A stretch of 64,000 nucleotides of DNA from Tepidimonas taiwanensis (GTDB lineage: Bacteria > Pseudomonadota > Gammaproteobacteria > Burkholderiales > Burkholderiaceae_C). The notes beneath the pieces were generated by a model. It was not told where the DNA came from. It searched no databases and worked only from the letters and a program-made list of their open reading frames with translations. Positions 57,112 to 64,000 of the stretch are shown one piece after another (within the stretch, counting starts at the first letter, position 1; the number at the start of each line of letters is the position of its first letter). Both the position numbers and the translations under genes were made by a program. Where the stretch lies: the NCBI RefSeq assembly GCF_020162115.1, contig NZ_CP083911.1, forward strand, positions 1,488,001-1,552,000. Direction: 5' to 3'.

Positions 57112-58182
57112 TCAACGGAACTGCGACAGGAAGCGCAGATCGCCATCGAAAAACAGGCGCAGGTCGTTGACACCATAGCGCAGCATGGTCAGCCGGTCCG
57201 GCCCCATGCCGAACGCAAAGCCGATGTAGTGCTCCGGGTCCAGCCCCATGCTGCGCACGACATTCGGGTGCACCTGGCCGGAGCCGGCCACCTCCAGCCA
57301 GCGCCCGGCCAGCGGCCCGCTGGCAAACTGGATGTCGATCTCGGCGCTGGGCTCGGTAAACGGGAAAAAGCTCGGGCGAAAGCGCAGCGCCAGGTCGTCG
57401 CGCTCGAAGAACGCGCGGCAAAACGCCGTGAAGACGACCTTGAGGTCCTTGAAGCTGACGTTGCGGCCGATCCACAGCCCCTCGCACTGGTGGAACATCG
57501 GCGAGTGCGTCGCATCGCTGTCGACCCGGTAGGTGCGGCCCGGCGCGATCACGCGGATTTCCGGCATCTCGCCGGCAAACAACCCCTCCCCGCCGACACC
57601 GGCCGCGGCGCGCGCGCGCTTGACGTGCTGCACCGCGTGGCGGATCTGCATCGGGCTCGTGTGCGTGCGCAGCAGGTACGGCGCATCGGCGCTGCCACCC
57701 TCGACGTAGAACGTGTCGTGCATCGAGCGCGCCGGGTGGTCCGCCGGGGTGTTGAGCGCGGTGAAGTTGAACCAGTCCGACTCGATCTCGGGGCCGTCGG
57801 CGACCTCGAAGCCCATCGAACCGAAGATCGCTTCGATGCGCTCCATCGTCAGGCTCACCGGGTGCAGGCCGCCGACGCCGCGCTGACGCCCGGGCAGCGT
57901 CACGTCCAGCGCCTCGGCCTGCAGCTGGCGCTGCAGCTCCGCCTCGGCGAGTTCGGCGCGGCGCGCCTGCAGCGCGGCCTCGATCGCCTGCTTGGCCTGG
58001 TTGATGGCCGCGCCGGCGGTCTTCTTGTCCTCGGGGGACAGCGCCGCCAGCGCCTTGAGCCGCTCGGTGATCGCGCCGCTCTTGCCCAGAAAGCGCGCCT
58101 TGGCGTTTTCCAGCTCCTGCGGGGTGTGGGCCTGCGCGAACTGCTCGCGCGCCGATTGCACCAGGGATTCGAGGTCGTTCAT
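57112..58182 (-). CDS. pheS: Phenylalanyl-tRNA synthetase alpha subunit
   Basis: The catalytic alpha subunit, 356 residues. An N-terminal coiled coil (to about 90) binds tRNA. Class II motif 2 is RTYRVDSDATHSPMFHQCEG and motif 3 GFAFGMGPDRLTMLRYG. The ATG of MNDLESLVQSAREQF was chosen because it begins the conserved coiled coil; a GTG 28 codons upstream would read through the leader hairpin. Confidence 0.97.
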   Translation of the reverse strand: MNDLESLVQSAREQFAQAHTPQELENAKARFLGKSGAITERLKALAALSPEDKKTAGAAINQAKQAIEAALQARRAELAEAELQRQLQAEALDVTLPGRQRGVGGLHPVSLTMERIEAIFGSMGFEVADGPEIESDWFNFTALNTPADHPARSMHDTFYVEGGSADAPYLLRTHTSPMQIRHAVQHVKRARAAAGVGGEGLFAGEMPEIRVIAPGRTYRVDSDATHSPMFHQCEGLWIGRNVSFKDLKVVFTAFCRAFFERDDLALRFRPSFFPFTEPSAEIDIQFASGPLAGRWLEVAGSGQVHPNVVRSMGLDPEHYIGFAFGMGPDRLTMLRYGVNDLRLFFDGDLRFLSQFR

Positions 58183-58222
58183 GCGGGGATCCGTTGCGGC
58201 GCGAAGCGCCCTGAAGACGACA

Positions 58223-58254
58223 AACGGGCCAGCGCGCGAGGCGACTGGCCCGTT
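58223..58254 (-). terminator. Hairpin in the rplT-pheS gap (possible attenuator)
   Basis: On the minus strand AACGGGCCAG pairs with CTGGCCCGTT around a 12-base loop, followed by TGTCGTC. It sits between rplT and pheS, 41 bases before the pheS start, where E. coli has the pheST attenuator. The U-tract is poor and no Phe-rich leader peptide is seen, so this could simply modulate the upstream ribosomal-protein message. Confidence 0.45.
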
Positions 58255-58297
58255 GGGGACGGACACGGCCGCCCGGCGAGCGGGCGGCGCGTTGGCG

Positions 58298-58678
58298 TCA
58301 GGCGGCCGTCGCAGCGCCGGCGCCCTGCAGCTGGGCCTTGACGCGCTCGACGATGGCGCCGAAGGCGGCCTTGTCGTTCACGGCCAGATCGGCCAGCACC
58401 TTGCGGTCGATCTCGATGGCCGCTTTGCGCAGGCCGTTGGCAAACTGGCTGTAGGTCAGGCCCAGCTCGCGCGCCGCCGCGTTGATACGAGCGATCCAGA
58501 GCTGGCGGAAGACGCGCTTGCGGGCACGGCGGTCACGGTAGGCGTATTGCTGCGCCTTCATCACCGCCTGCTTGGCGACGCGGAAGACGTTCTTGCGGCG
58601 GCCGCGGAAGCCCTTGGCCAGGGCGAGGACTTTCTTGTGACGGGCGCGCGCGGTGACACCACGTTTGACGCGAGGCAT
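58298..58678 (-). CDS. rplT: 50S ribosomal protein L20
   Basis: 126 residues; early 50S assembly protein and, in E. coli, translational repressor of its own operon. The conserved start MPRVKRGVTARARHKKVLALAKGFRGRR is complete (basic RNA-binding tail), and the globular domain runs from about 60 to 118. The C-terminus is a few residues longer than usual, ending in an Ala/Gly-rich tail. It lies 38 bases after rpmI. Confidence 0.98.
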   Translation of the reverse strand: MPRVKRGVTARARHKKVLALAKGFRGRRKNVFRVAKQAVMKAQQYAYRDRRARKRVFRQLWIARINAAARELGLTYSQFANGLRKAAIEIDRKVLADLAVNDKAAFGAIVERVKAQLQGAGAATAA

Positions 58679-58716
58679 GGTCGACTCCTTGGTTCGTTAC
58701 GGGGCAGTGCCGCCCA

Positions 58717-58920
58717 TCACAGGCCGGCAAACGGCATCATCTGCGCGATGTGGCCCAAATCCCGCTCGTGGACGTTGGCCGGGCCGCGCAACTGGCGCTT
58801 ATTCTTGGTCGTCTTCTTGGTCAGGATGTGGCGCTTGAACGCCTGACCGCGCTTGACGGTGCCACCGGGACGAACGCGAAACCGCTTTTTCGCGCTGCTC
58901 TTGGTTTTCATCTTGGGCAT
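58717..58920 (-). CDS. rpmI: 50S ribosomal protein L35
   Basis: A small, very basic ribosomal protein, 67 residues. MPKMKTKSSAKKRF is the invariant family start, and the end HIAQMMPFAGL is typical. An AAGGAAG ribosome site precedes it. The frame continues upstream but has no conserved sequence there. It is co-transcribed with rplT. Confidence 0.98.
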   Translation of the reverse strand: MPKMKTKSSAKKRFRVRPGGTVKRGQAFKRHILTKKTTKNKRQLRGPANVHERDLGHIAQMMPFAGL

Positions 58921-59112
58921 GATGAAGGCTTCCTTTTGTTGTGCGTTGTGCTCGTGAGGCGCCCCGGCATCGCCGCCGGGGGCTTGCAGGCCCCGAGCCA
59001 CTTGTAGGGAAAGCGACGACCGGCTCGCGCCAGCCGCCCCCACCCGTTCACGGGCACCGGCGCACGCCCCAGCCAACCGACCAAGACGCGCCCGTACCGC
59101 GCGAAGCTTTGG

Positions 59113-59118
59113 ATTATA
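59113..59118 (-). promoter_or_regulatory. -10 element for rpmI-rplT
   Basis: A consensus TATAAT on the minus strand, about 190 bases before rpmI. No good -35 box stands at 16-18 bases, so an activator or an extended element may be needed. It would allow rpmI-rplT-pheST transcription separate from thrS-infC. Confidence 0.5.
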
Positions 59119-59182
59119 TCCCGTTTGACCCGAACGGTCGGGTCAGCCTGCCGGGTCGCCCCGGGAACGCGGGGCGCCCGCC

Positions 59183-59266
59183 CACCGCGCAGCACACGTG
59201 CGGAAGAGACGGCGGGTTGGCGGGCGATGGATTGCACCGCGCAGCACACGCGTGGCAGGAACGGCG
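59183..59266 (-). repeat. Imperfect direct repeat in the infC-rpmI gap
   Basis: The 16 bases CACCGCGCAGCACACG occur at 59183-59198 and again at 59235-59250, a period of 52. Similarity continues for about 16 more bases at each copy (ending ACGGCG in both). It lies just after infC in the direction of transcription. Function unknown. Confidence 0.7.
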
Positions 59267-59302
59267 CGTCAACCCCGCGGCATCCCCACAACCCACCGCC
59301 CG

Positions 59303-59908
59303 TCAGGACGCCGCCGCGGGCGCCGCCGGTTCGGCCTTGGCAGAGCCACCCTTTTTGCGCGACGGGGCGATCATCATGATCATCTGCCGCCCCTCGAGCT
59401 TCGGGAACTGCTCCACGACGATGCTATCGCCCAAGTCGGTGCGGATGCGCTCCAGCAACGCGAGGCCGAGCTCCTGGTGCGTGATCTCGCGCCCGCGGAA
59501 GCGCAGCGTCACCTTGCACTTGTCGCCGTCTTCCAGGAAGCGGCGGATGTTGCGCATCTTGACCTGGTAGTCGCCCTCGTCGGTGCCGGGGCGGAACTTG
59601 ACTTCCTTGACCTCGATGACCTTTTGTTTCGCCTTCGCTTCGGCCGCCTTTTTCTGCTCGGCGTACTTGAACTTGCCGTAGTCGATCAGACGGCACACCG
59701 GCGGATTGGCCATCGGCGCGATCTCGACCAGATCGACGTCGAGTTCCCCGGCCATGCGCAGCGCCTCCTGCAGCGGGACGACGCCGATCTGCTGGCCGTC
59801 CGGTCCGGTCAGCCGCACCTCGGGTGCGGTGATCTCGCGGTTGAGCCGGTGTTGCCGCTCCTCGCGCTGGCGGCGGTCACGGAAGTTGCTGGGTCTTGCG
59901 GTAGCGAT
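59303..59908 (-). CDS. infC: Translation initiation factor IF-3 (AUC start codon)
   Basis: IF-3 binds the 30S subunit and proofreads start-codon choice. The frame gives 201 residues when read from an ATC codon: after the start, ATARPSNFRDRRQ and then HRLNREITAPEVRLTG, the conserved N-terminal domain. No ATG or GTG exists at the right place; the first GTG would remove 30 conserved residues. GGAAATACACC before the ATC provides a ribosome site. Rare start codons in infC allow IF-3 to repress its own translation (AUU in E. coli). Linker and C-terminal domain (DEGDYQVKMRNIRRFLEDGDK) are intact. thrS ends 15 bases upstream. Confidence 0.95.
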   Translation of the reverse strand: MATARPSNFRDRRQREERQHRLNREITAPEVRLTGPDGQQIGVVPLQEALRMAGELDVDLVEIAPMANPPVCRLIDYGKFKYAEQKKAAEAKAKQKVIEVKEVKFRPGTDEGDYQVKMRNIRRFLEDGDKCKVTLRFRGREITHQELGLALLERIRTDLGDSIVVEQFPKLEGRQMIMMIAPSRKKGGSAKAEPAAPAAAS

Positions 59909-59923
59909 GGTGTATTTCCTTTG

Positions 59924-61849
59924 TCAATGCCTGGACGCGATGTCCGAACGCAGGCGCTGCACGAAGTCCGCCAGCGGCATCACGCCGAGATCCTGGTTGC
60001 CGCGCGCGCGCACGGCCACCGTCCCGGCCGCCTTCTCCTTGTCGCCGACGACGAGGAGGTACGGCACTTTCTGCATCGCCTGTTGGCGAATTTTATAGGT
60101 GATCTTGTCTTTGCCAAGATCGAGCGTGACCCTAAACCCTTGATCCTGCAGCGCCTTGGCAATTTCGCCACAGTAGTCGGCCTGCGCGTCGGTGATGTTG
60201 AGCACCGCGACCTGCACCGGCGACAGCCAAACCGGCAGCGCGCCGGCGTGCTGCTCGATCAGGATGCCGATGAAGCGCTCGAGGCTGCCGACGATGGCGC
60301 GGTGCAGGATGACCGGGCGCTGGCGGCTGCCGTCCTCGGCCACGTACTCGGCGTCGAGCCGCTCGGCCAGGTTGAAGTCGACCTGGATCGTGCCGCACTG
60401 CCATTCGCGGCCGATGGCGTCTTTCAGCGTGTACTCGATCTTCGGGCCATAGAAGGCGCCATCGCCCTCGGAAATCACGAAGTCACACCCCGCGTCGCGC
60501 AGGCTCTGCATCAGCGCCGCTTCGGCCTTGTCCCACAGCGCGTCCGAGCCGATGCGCGCCGGCGGCCGCGTCGAGACCTTGTAGAGGATCTCGGTAAAGC
60601 CGAAGTCCGCATACACCTTCTTCAGCAGCTTGGTGAAGGCATCGCACTCGGCCAGGATCTGGTCCTCGGTGCAGAAGATGTGGCCGTCGTCCTGCGTGAA
60701 GCCGCGCACGCGCATGATGCCGTGCAGGCCGCCCGAAGGCTCATTGCGGTGGCACTGGCCGAACTCGCCATAGCGCAGCGGCAGGTCGCGGTAGCTCTTG
60801 ACACCCTGCTTGAAGATCAGGATGTGGCCCGGGCAGTTCATCGGCTTGAGCGCGTAGTCGCGCTTCTCGCTTTCGGTGATGAACATGTTCTCCCGGTACT
60901 TGTCCCAGTGACCGGTCTTCTCCCACAGCGCCTTGTCGAGGATCTGCGGACCCTTGACCTCCAGGTAGCCGTTGTCGCGGTAGACCTGGCGCATGTACTG
61001 CTCGACCTGCTGCCACAGCGTCCAGCCCTTGGGGTGCCAAAACACCAGCCCCGGCGCGTGCTCGTCGAGGTGGAACAGGTCCAGCTCCCGGCCCAGCTTG
61101 CGGTGGTCGCGCCGCTCGGCCTCCTCCAGCATCGTCAGGTACTGCTGCAGCTCCTCCTTGCTCGCCCAGGCGGTGCCGTAGACGCGCTGCAGCATCTCGT
61201 TGCGGTGGTCGCCGCGCCAGTAGGCGCCCGCGACCTTCATCAACTTGAAATGCTTGAGCTTGCCGGTCGAGGGCACGTGCGGGCCGCGGCACAGGTCCTC
61301 GAAGTTGCCCTCGCGATAGAGGCTCACCTCCTCGCCCTCGGGGATGCTGGCAATGATTTCGGCCTTGTAGTGCTCGCCCAGTCCCCGGAAATAGGCCACC
61401 GCCTCCTCGCGCGGCAGCACGCGACGCACGACCGGCTCGTCCTTGGCGGCGAGCTCGGCCATCTTCTTCTCGATCGCCGCCAGGTCCTCCGGCGTGAACG
61501 GCCGCTTGTACGAAAAGTCGTAATAGAAGCCGTTGTCGATCACCGGGCCGATCGTCACCTGCGCGTCCGGGTACAGCTCCTTGACCGCGTAGGCCAGCAA
61601 GTGCGCGGTCGAGTGGCGGATGATCTCCAGCCCTTCCGGGTCTTTCGGCGTCACGATCCACACCCGGGCATCGCGCTCGACGCGGTGGCTCAAGTCGACC
61701 AGGCGCGGGGCGGCGTCCTCGGCGGTCTGCACCTTGCCGGCAACGGCGGCCTTGGCCAACCCGGGCCCGATCGCAGCAGCGATATCGGCCAGCGTCACCG
61801 GCGCATCGAACGTGCGCTGCGAACCGTCGGGGAGCGTGATCTGGATCAT
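59924..61849 (-). CDS. thrS: Threonyl-tRNA synthetase
   Basis: 641 residues, with all domains: TGS (1-60), editing domain with HSTAHLLAYA and CRGPHVPSTGKLK, catalytic class II core with the zinc cysteine in MNCPGHILIF and motif 2 in FGQCHRNEPSGGLHG, and the C-terminal anticodon-binding domain (VWLSPVQVAVLNI to the end). MIQITLPDGSQRTF is the family start. The leader upstream carries a Thr-rich short frame and a terminator hairpin, suggesting attenuation. Confidence 0.97.
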   Translation of the reverse strand: MIQITLPDGSQRTFDAPVTLADIAAAIGPGLAKAAVAGKVQTAEDAAPRLVDLSHRVERDARVWIVTPKDPEGLEIIRHSTAHLLAYAVKELYPDAQVTIGPVIDNGFYYDFSYKRPFTPEDLAAIEKKMAELAAKDEPVVRRVLPREEAVAYFRGLGEHYKAEIIASIPEGEEVSLYREGNFEDLCRGPHVPSTGKLKHFKLMKVAGAYWRGDHRNEMLQRVYGTAWASKEELQQYLTMLEEAERRDHRKLGRELDLFHLDEHAPGLVFWHPKGWTLWQQVEQYMRQVYRDNGYLEVKGPQILDKALWEKTGHWDKYRENMFITESEKRDYALKPMNCPGHILIFKQGVKSYRDLPLRYGEFGQCHRNEPSGGLHGIMRVRGFTQDDGHIFCTEDQILAECDAFTKLLKKVYADFGFTEILYKVSTRPPARIGSDALWDKAEAALMQSLRDAGCDFVISEGDGAFYGPKIEYTLKDAIGREWQCGTIQVDFNLAERLDAEYVAEDGSRQRPVILHRAIVGSLERFIGILIEQHAGALPVWLSPVQVAVLNITDAQADYCGEIAKALQDQGFRVTLDLGKDKITYKIRQQAMQKVPYLLVVGDKEKAAGTVAVRARGNQDLGVMPLADFVQRLRSDIASRH

Positions 61850-61870
61850 GGTGGAACGGGTCCTGCAAAC

Positions 61871-61896
61871 GAAAAGCGCGGCACCGGGGCCGCGCT
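61871..61896 (-). terminator. Terminator-like hairpin in the thrS leader
   Basis: On the minus strand AGCGCGGC (61896-61889) pairs with GCCGCGCT (61882-61875) around CCCGGT, then TTTTCGTTTGC follows. It lies only about 25 bases before the thrS start codon, so it would regulate thrS rather than end a preceding gene. Confidence 0.7.
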
Positions 61897-61939
61897 GGAA
61901 AGGTGGGTTTGACACGGGCAGGCGCGAACTGCCGGGGCC

Positions 61940-61981
61940 TCAACGGGCCCGGGGGGTCTCCTGGCAAGTTCGCGGTGTCAT
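61940..61981 (-). CDS. Candidate thrS leader peptide
   Basis: A 13-codon frame reads MTPRTCQETPRAR followed by TGA; three of the 13 residues are Thr (ACA, ACT, ACC). Its codons 3-5 (CGCGAACT on the minus strand) pair perfectly with AGTTCGCG 37 bases later, and a terminator hairpin follows before thrS. This is the layout of a ribosome-mediated attenuator. The ribosome site is weak (GGACGCGACGGTT), and 3 of 13 Thr is suggestive rather than decisive. Confidence 0.45.
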   Translation of the reverse strand: MTPRTCQETPRAR

Positions 61982-62223
61982 AACCGTCGCGTCCAACAGA
62001 AGGAATGAAAGGCTGAACCGGAAGCCGTGCGTTTCTGCACGGTGTAGCGGCACGGTCGGGTGCCGATTCATACTATTTTCGCACAGATCCACCCTGGCCC
62101 GCGGTGATCCGGTACGCGCAGCGGCCACGGCGGTGCGCTGGCCAGCCATGACCCGAGGCCCCACGCCCCCCTGGCGACGCGGCACAATCAGTCCCCACCT
62201 GTGTGACCCTTTTCACTGACACC

Positions 62224-62802
62224 ATGCAGATCACGACCGAACAACTCTTCGACCACGCCCGCACGCACAACGGCTGGCAGCCGCGCCCGATCCCGGAAGC
62301 GACGCTGCGCCAGCTCTACGACCTGATGAAATGGGGACCGACGTCGGCCAACTGCTCGCCCGCGCGCATCCTGTTCGTACAGTCGCCCGAGGCGAAGGCC
62401 CGGCTGCTGCCCTGCCTGATGGAGGGCAACCGCGACAAGACAGCGGCCGCGCCGGTGACCGCAATCATCGGCATGGACATGGCGTTCTACGAACACCTGC
62501 CGCGGCTGTTCCCGCACAACCCGGACGCGCGCAGCTGGTTCGCCGGCAAACCCGACGTCATCGAGACGACGGCGCTGCGCAACGCCAGCCTGCAGGGGGG
62601 CTACTTCATCCTGGCCGCGCGGGCGCTGGGCCTGGACTGCGGGCCGATGAGCGGGTTTGATGCCGCCGCGGTGGACGCCGCGTTCTGGGCCGGCACGACC
62701 GTGCGCACCAACTTCCTGTGCAACCTGGGCTACGGCGACCCGGCGGCGCTGCACCCGCGCGGGCCGCGCCTGCCGTTCGAGGAGGCGTGCCGCATCCTCT
62801 GA
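62224..62802 (+). CDS. rutE: Nitroreductase-family malonic semialdehyde reductase RutE-like
   Basis: An FMN-dependent NAD(P)H oxidoreductase of 192 residues. RutE reduces malonic semialdehyde to 3-hydroxypropionate in pyrimidine breakdown, but relatives are also general nitroreductases. MKWGPTSANCSPARILFV is the FMN-binding start of the domain, and LRNASLQGGYFILAARALGLDCGPMSGFD is the RutE-type C-terminal half. No other rut genes are near, so the physiological role is open. A GTG 7 codons upstream is an alternative start. Confidence 0.85.
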   Translation: MQITTEQLFDHARTHNGWQPRPIPEATLRQLYDLMKWGPTSANCSPARILFVQSPEAKARLLPCLMEGNRDKTAAAPVTAIIGMDMAFYEHLPRLFPHNPDARSWFAGKPDVIETTALRNASLQGGYFILAARALGLDCGPMSGFDAAAVDAAFWAGTTVRTNFLCNLGYGDPAALHPRGPRLPFEEACRIL

Positions 62803-62850
62803 TGCGTTCCACAACGGCCTGACCCGCCGCCCGACGGCGCGAAAACGGCA

Positions 62851-62886
62851 AAAGCCCGTGGGCTGCCTTCCAGCAGCCCACGGGCC
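62851..62886 (-). terminator. Intrinsic terminator after aceA
   Basis: A 13-base-pair stem, GCCCGTGGGCTGC (62854-62866) with GCAGCCCACGGGC (62873-62885), has a 6-base loop. On the minus strand it is followed by TTTTGCCGTTTTC, so it ends aceA transcription. It may also stop rutE from the other side, although the T-run there is poor. Confidence 0.85.
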
Positions 62887-62954
62887 TTCCATTCCACGGG
62901 TTCCAACCGACACCGGCCGCCACCCCCGGCGGGGCAGCGGCGCGGCGCGCCGGA

Positions 62955-64000
62955 TCAGTGGAACTGCTCTTCTTCGGTCGAGCCGGCCAGCGCCTTGACG
63001 TTGGACGAACCGCCCTGGATCACGGTGGTCACGTCGTCGAAGTAGCCCGCGCCGACTTCCTGCTGGTGCGACACGAAGGTGTAGCCCAGCTCGCGCGCCT
63101 TGAACTCGGGCTCCTGCACCATGTTGACGTAGTGCTTCATGCCCTCGCCGCGCGCGTAGTGGTACGCGAACATGAAGGTGTTGTACCAGTTGATGTGGAT
63201 GCCCGCCAGCGTGATGAACTGGTACTTGTAGCCCATCTCGGAGAGCTTGTCCTGGAACTCGGCGATGGTCTTGTCGTCGAGGTTCTTCTTCCAGTTGAAG
63301 CTGGGCGAGCAGTTATAGGCCAGCAGCTTGCCCGGGCACTTCTCGTGCACGGCCTGCGCGAACTCGCGCGCGAAGCCCAGGTCCGGGGTGCCGGTTTCGC
63401 ACCACACCAGGTCGGCGTAGGGGGCATACGACACGCCGCGGCTGATCGCCTGCTCCAGGCCGTTCTTGACGCGGAAGAAGCCTTCTTGCGTGCGTTCGCC
63501 GGTCAGGAACGGACGATCCCGCTCGTCGTGGTCGCTGGTCAGCAGGTTGGCCGCTTCGGCGTCGGTGCGGGCCAGCACGATCGTGGGCACGCCCATCACG
63601 TCGGCCGCAAAGCGCGCGGCGATCAGCTTCTCGATCGCCTCCTGCGTCGGCACCAGCACCTTGCCGCCCATGTGGCCGCACTTCTTGACCGCGGCGAGCT
63701 GGTCTTCGAAGTGCACGCCCGCCGCGCCGGCGGCGATCATGTTCTTCATCAGCTCGAACGCGTTGAGCACGCCGCCGAAGCCCGCCTCCGCGTCGGCCAC
63801 GATGGGCAGGAAGTAGTCGATGTAGCCCGCATCACCGGGGCCGATGCCGCGCGACCACTGGATTTCGTCCGCGCGCTTGAAAGTGTTGTTGATGCGGCGC
63901 ACCATCGTCGGCACCGAGTCGTAGGCATAGAGCGACTGGTCCGGGTACATCGTCTCGGAGGTGTTGGCGTCGGCCGCGACCTGCCAGCCCGACAGGTACA
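62955..64000 (-). CDS. aceA: Isocitrate lyase, C-terminal part (cut by window edge)
   Basis: Isocitrate lyase splits isocitrate into glyoxylate and succinate, the first step of the glyoxylate bypass. The visible 347 codons run to the natural stop; the N-terminal part lies beyond the window. The catalytic cysteine loop KKCGHMGGK is present, as are LARTDAEAANLL, WCETGTPDLGFAREF and YNCSPSFNWKKNL. The reading frame continues across the window edge (SGWQVAADANTSE before MYPDQSLYAYDSVP), so the Met inside is not the start. It implies growth on acetate or fatty acids, consistent with ETF-QO. Confidence 0.96.
   Translation of the reverse strand, partial: YLSGWQVAADANTSETMYPDQSLYAYDSVPTMVRRINNTFKRADEIQWSRGIGPGDAGYIDYFLPIVADAEAGFGGVLNAFELMKNMIAAGAAGVHFEDQLAAVKKCGHMGGKVLVPTQEAIEKLIAARFAADVMGVPTIVLARTDAEAANLLTSDHDERDRPFLTGERTQEGFFRVKNGLEQAISRGVSYAPYADLVWCETGTPDLGFAREFAQAVHEKCPGKLLAYNCSPSFNWKKNLDDKTIAEFQDKLSEMGYKYQFITLAGIHINWYNTFMFAYHYARGEGMKHYVNMVQEPEFKARELGYTFVSHQQEVGAGYFDDVTTVIQGGSSNVKALAGSTEEEQFH

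Larger units (their letters stand above)
58921..59302. other. 382-base infC-rpmI intergenic leader region
   Basis: No gene is visible on either strand. On the minus strand there is a TATAAT hexamer at 59113-59118 and, upstream of it, a 32-base imperfect repeat with a perfect 16-base core. The stretch from the -10 box to rpmI (about 190 bases) could be a structured leader for L20 autoregulation, but no known leader motif was recognised. Confidence 0.6.
61850..62223. other. 374-base gap between thrS and rutE: thrS leader plus divergent promoter space
   Basis: The half nearest thrS is the thrS leader described separately (short leader frame, terminator hairpin). It also contains a small stem CCGTGC/GCACGG (62025-62042). 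TAGTAT on the minus strand (62070-62075) is a weak -10 candidate for thrS. The part from about 62100 to 62223 presumably holds the rutE promoter; no clear boxes are seen. Confidence 0.6.

Noticed and set aside
57112..58266. GTG start giving a 384-residue PheS
   Set aside because: The extra 28 residues are encoded by the intergenic hairpin and lack family similarity. ATG at 58182 matches the conserved coiled-coil start.

Overview
The window is one contiguous piece of a very GC-rich (about 70 percent) betaproteobacterial chromosome. Gene order and protein sequences point to Burkholderiales, close to Comamonadaceae. The order tRNA-Leu / tig-clpP-clpX-lon, the block thrS-infC-rpmI-rplT-pheS-pheT-ihfA, the set pcm-like/rhodanese/tolC/waaA and the squalene genes hpnC/D/E all fit that group. 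A Tepidimonas- or Caldimonas-like genus is only a guess. Genes are dense, many neighbours overlap by a few bases, and both window ends cut a gene (lon on the left, isocitrate lyase on the right).

Layout. 1-5.3 kb: protein quality control (lon, clpX, clpP, tig), an anion permease and tRNA-Leu(UAG). 5.4-6.4 kb: a diguanylate cyclase. 6.6-14.0 kb: a tightly coupled plus-strand operon hpnC / RND adaptor / RND pump / hpnD / hpnE, in which a complete squalene pathway encloses an efflux pump. 14-20 kb: housekeeping genes (GST, HAD phosphatase, hemH, hslR, AhpD-like protein, thioesterase, ETF-QO). 20.1-24.9 kb: a tandem glycine riboswitch driving gcvT-gcvH-gcvP, followed directly by an IS110-family insertion sequence whose 5' non-coding end may encode a bridge RNA. 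26-31 kb: TRIC-type channel, extradiol dioxygenase, aroE, transaldolase, GST, a MerR regulator and tRNA-Pro(GGG). 31-34.4 kb: a minus-strand metal/thiol cluster (YraQ permease, metallo-beta-lactamase-fold protein with altered metal site, two-cysteine thioredoxin-like protein, CDF exporter). 34.6-38.3 kb: a periplasmic binding protein translationally coupled to a PAS-GGDEF-EAL sensor. 38.3-47 kb: pmbA, darP, mogA, cysE, trmJ, suhB, mutS and a Pcm-like methyltransferase. 47-53 kb: rhodanese, a TolC-type channel, and envelope genes (waaA, glycosyltransferase, phosphomannomutase). 53-62 kb: EamA transporter, then the translation operon thrS to ihfA read leftwards. 62-64 kb: a RutE-like nitroreductase and aceA.

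Most notable observations: (1) the RND pump inside the squalene operon; (2) a Thr-rich 13-codon leader peptide, an inverted repeat and an intrinsic-terminator hairpin ahead of thrS, resembling a ribosome-mediated attenuator; (3) the merR/tRNA-Pro unit, normally found directly after ihfA, lies 23 kb away in the orientation expected from one inversion, and the EamA gene at the other breakpoint has its last 17 codons antisense to ihfA; (4) the glycine riboswitch has a second-aptamer P1 strand shared with a competing hairpin before gcvT; (5) the IS110 5' end repeats an 8-base sequence also present at the other IS boundary, as expected of a bridge-RNA guide; (6) infC starts with AUC.

There is no phage, CRISPR array, restriction system or rRNA operon. 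Apart from the IS110 element the window looks like core chromosome.
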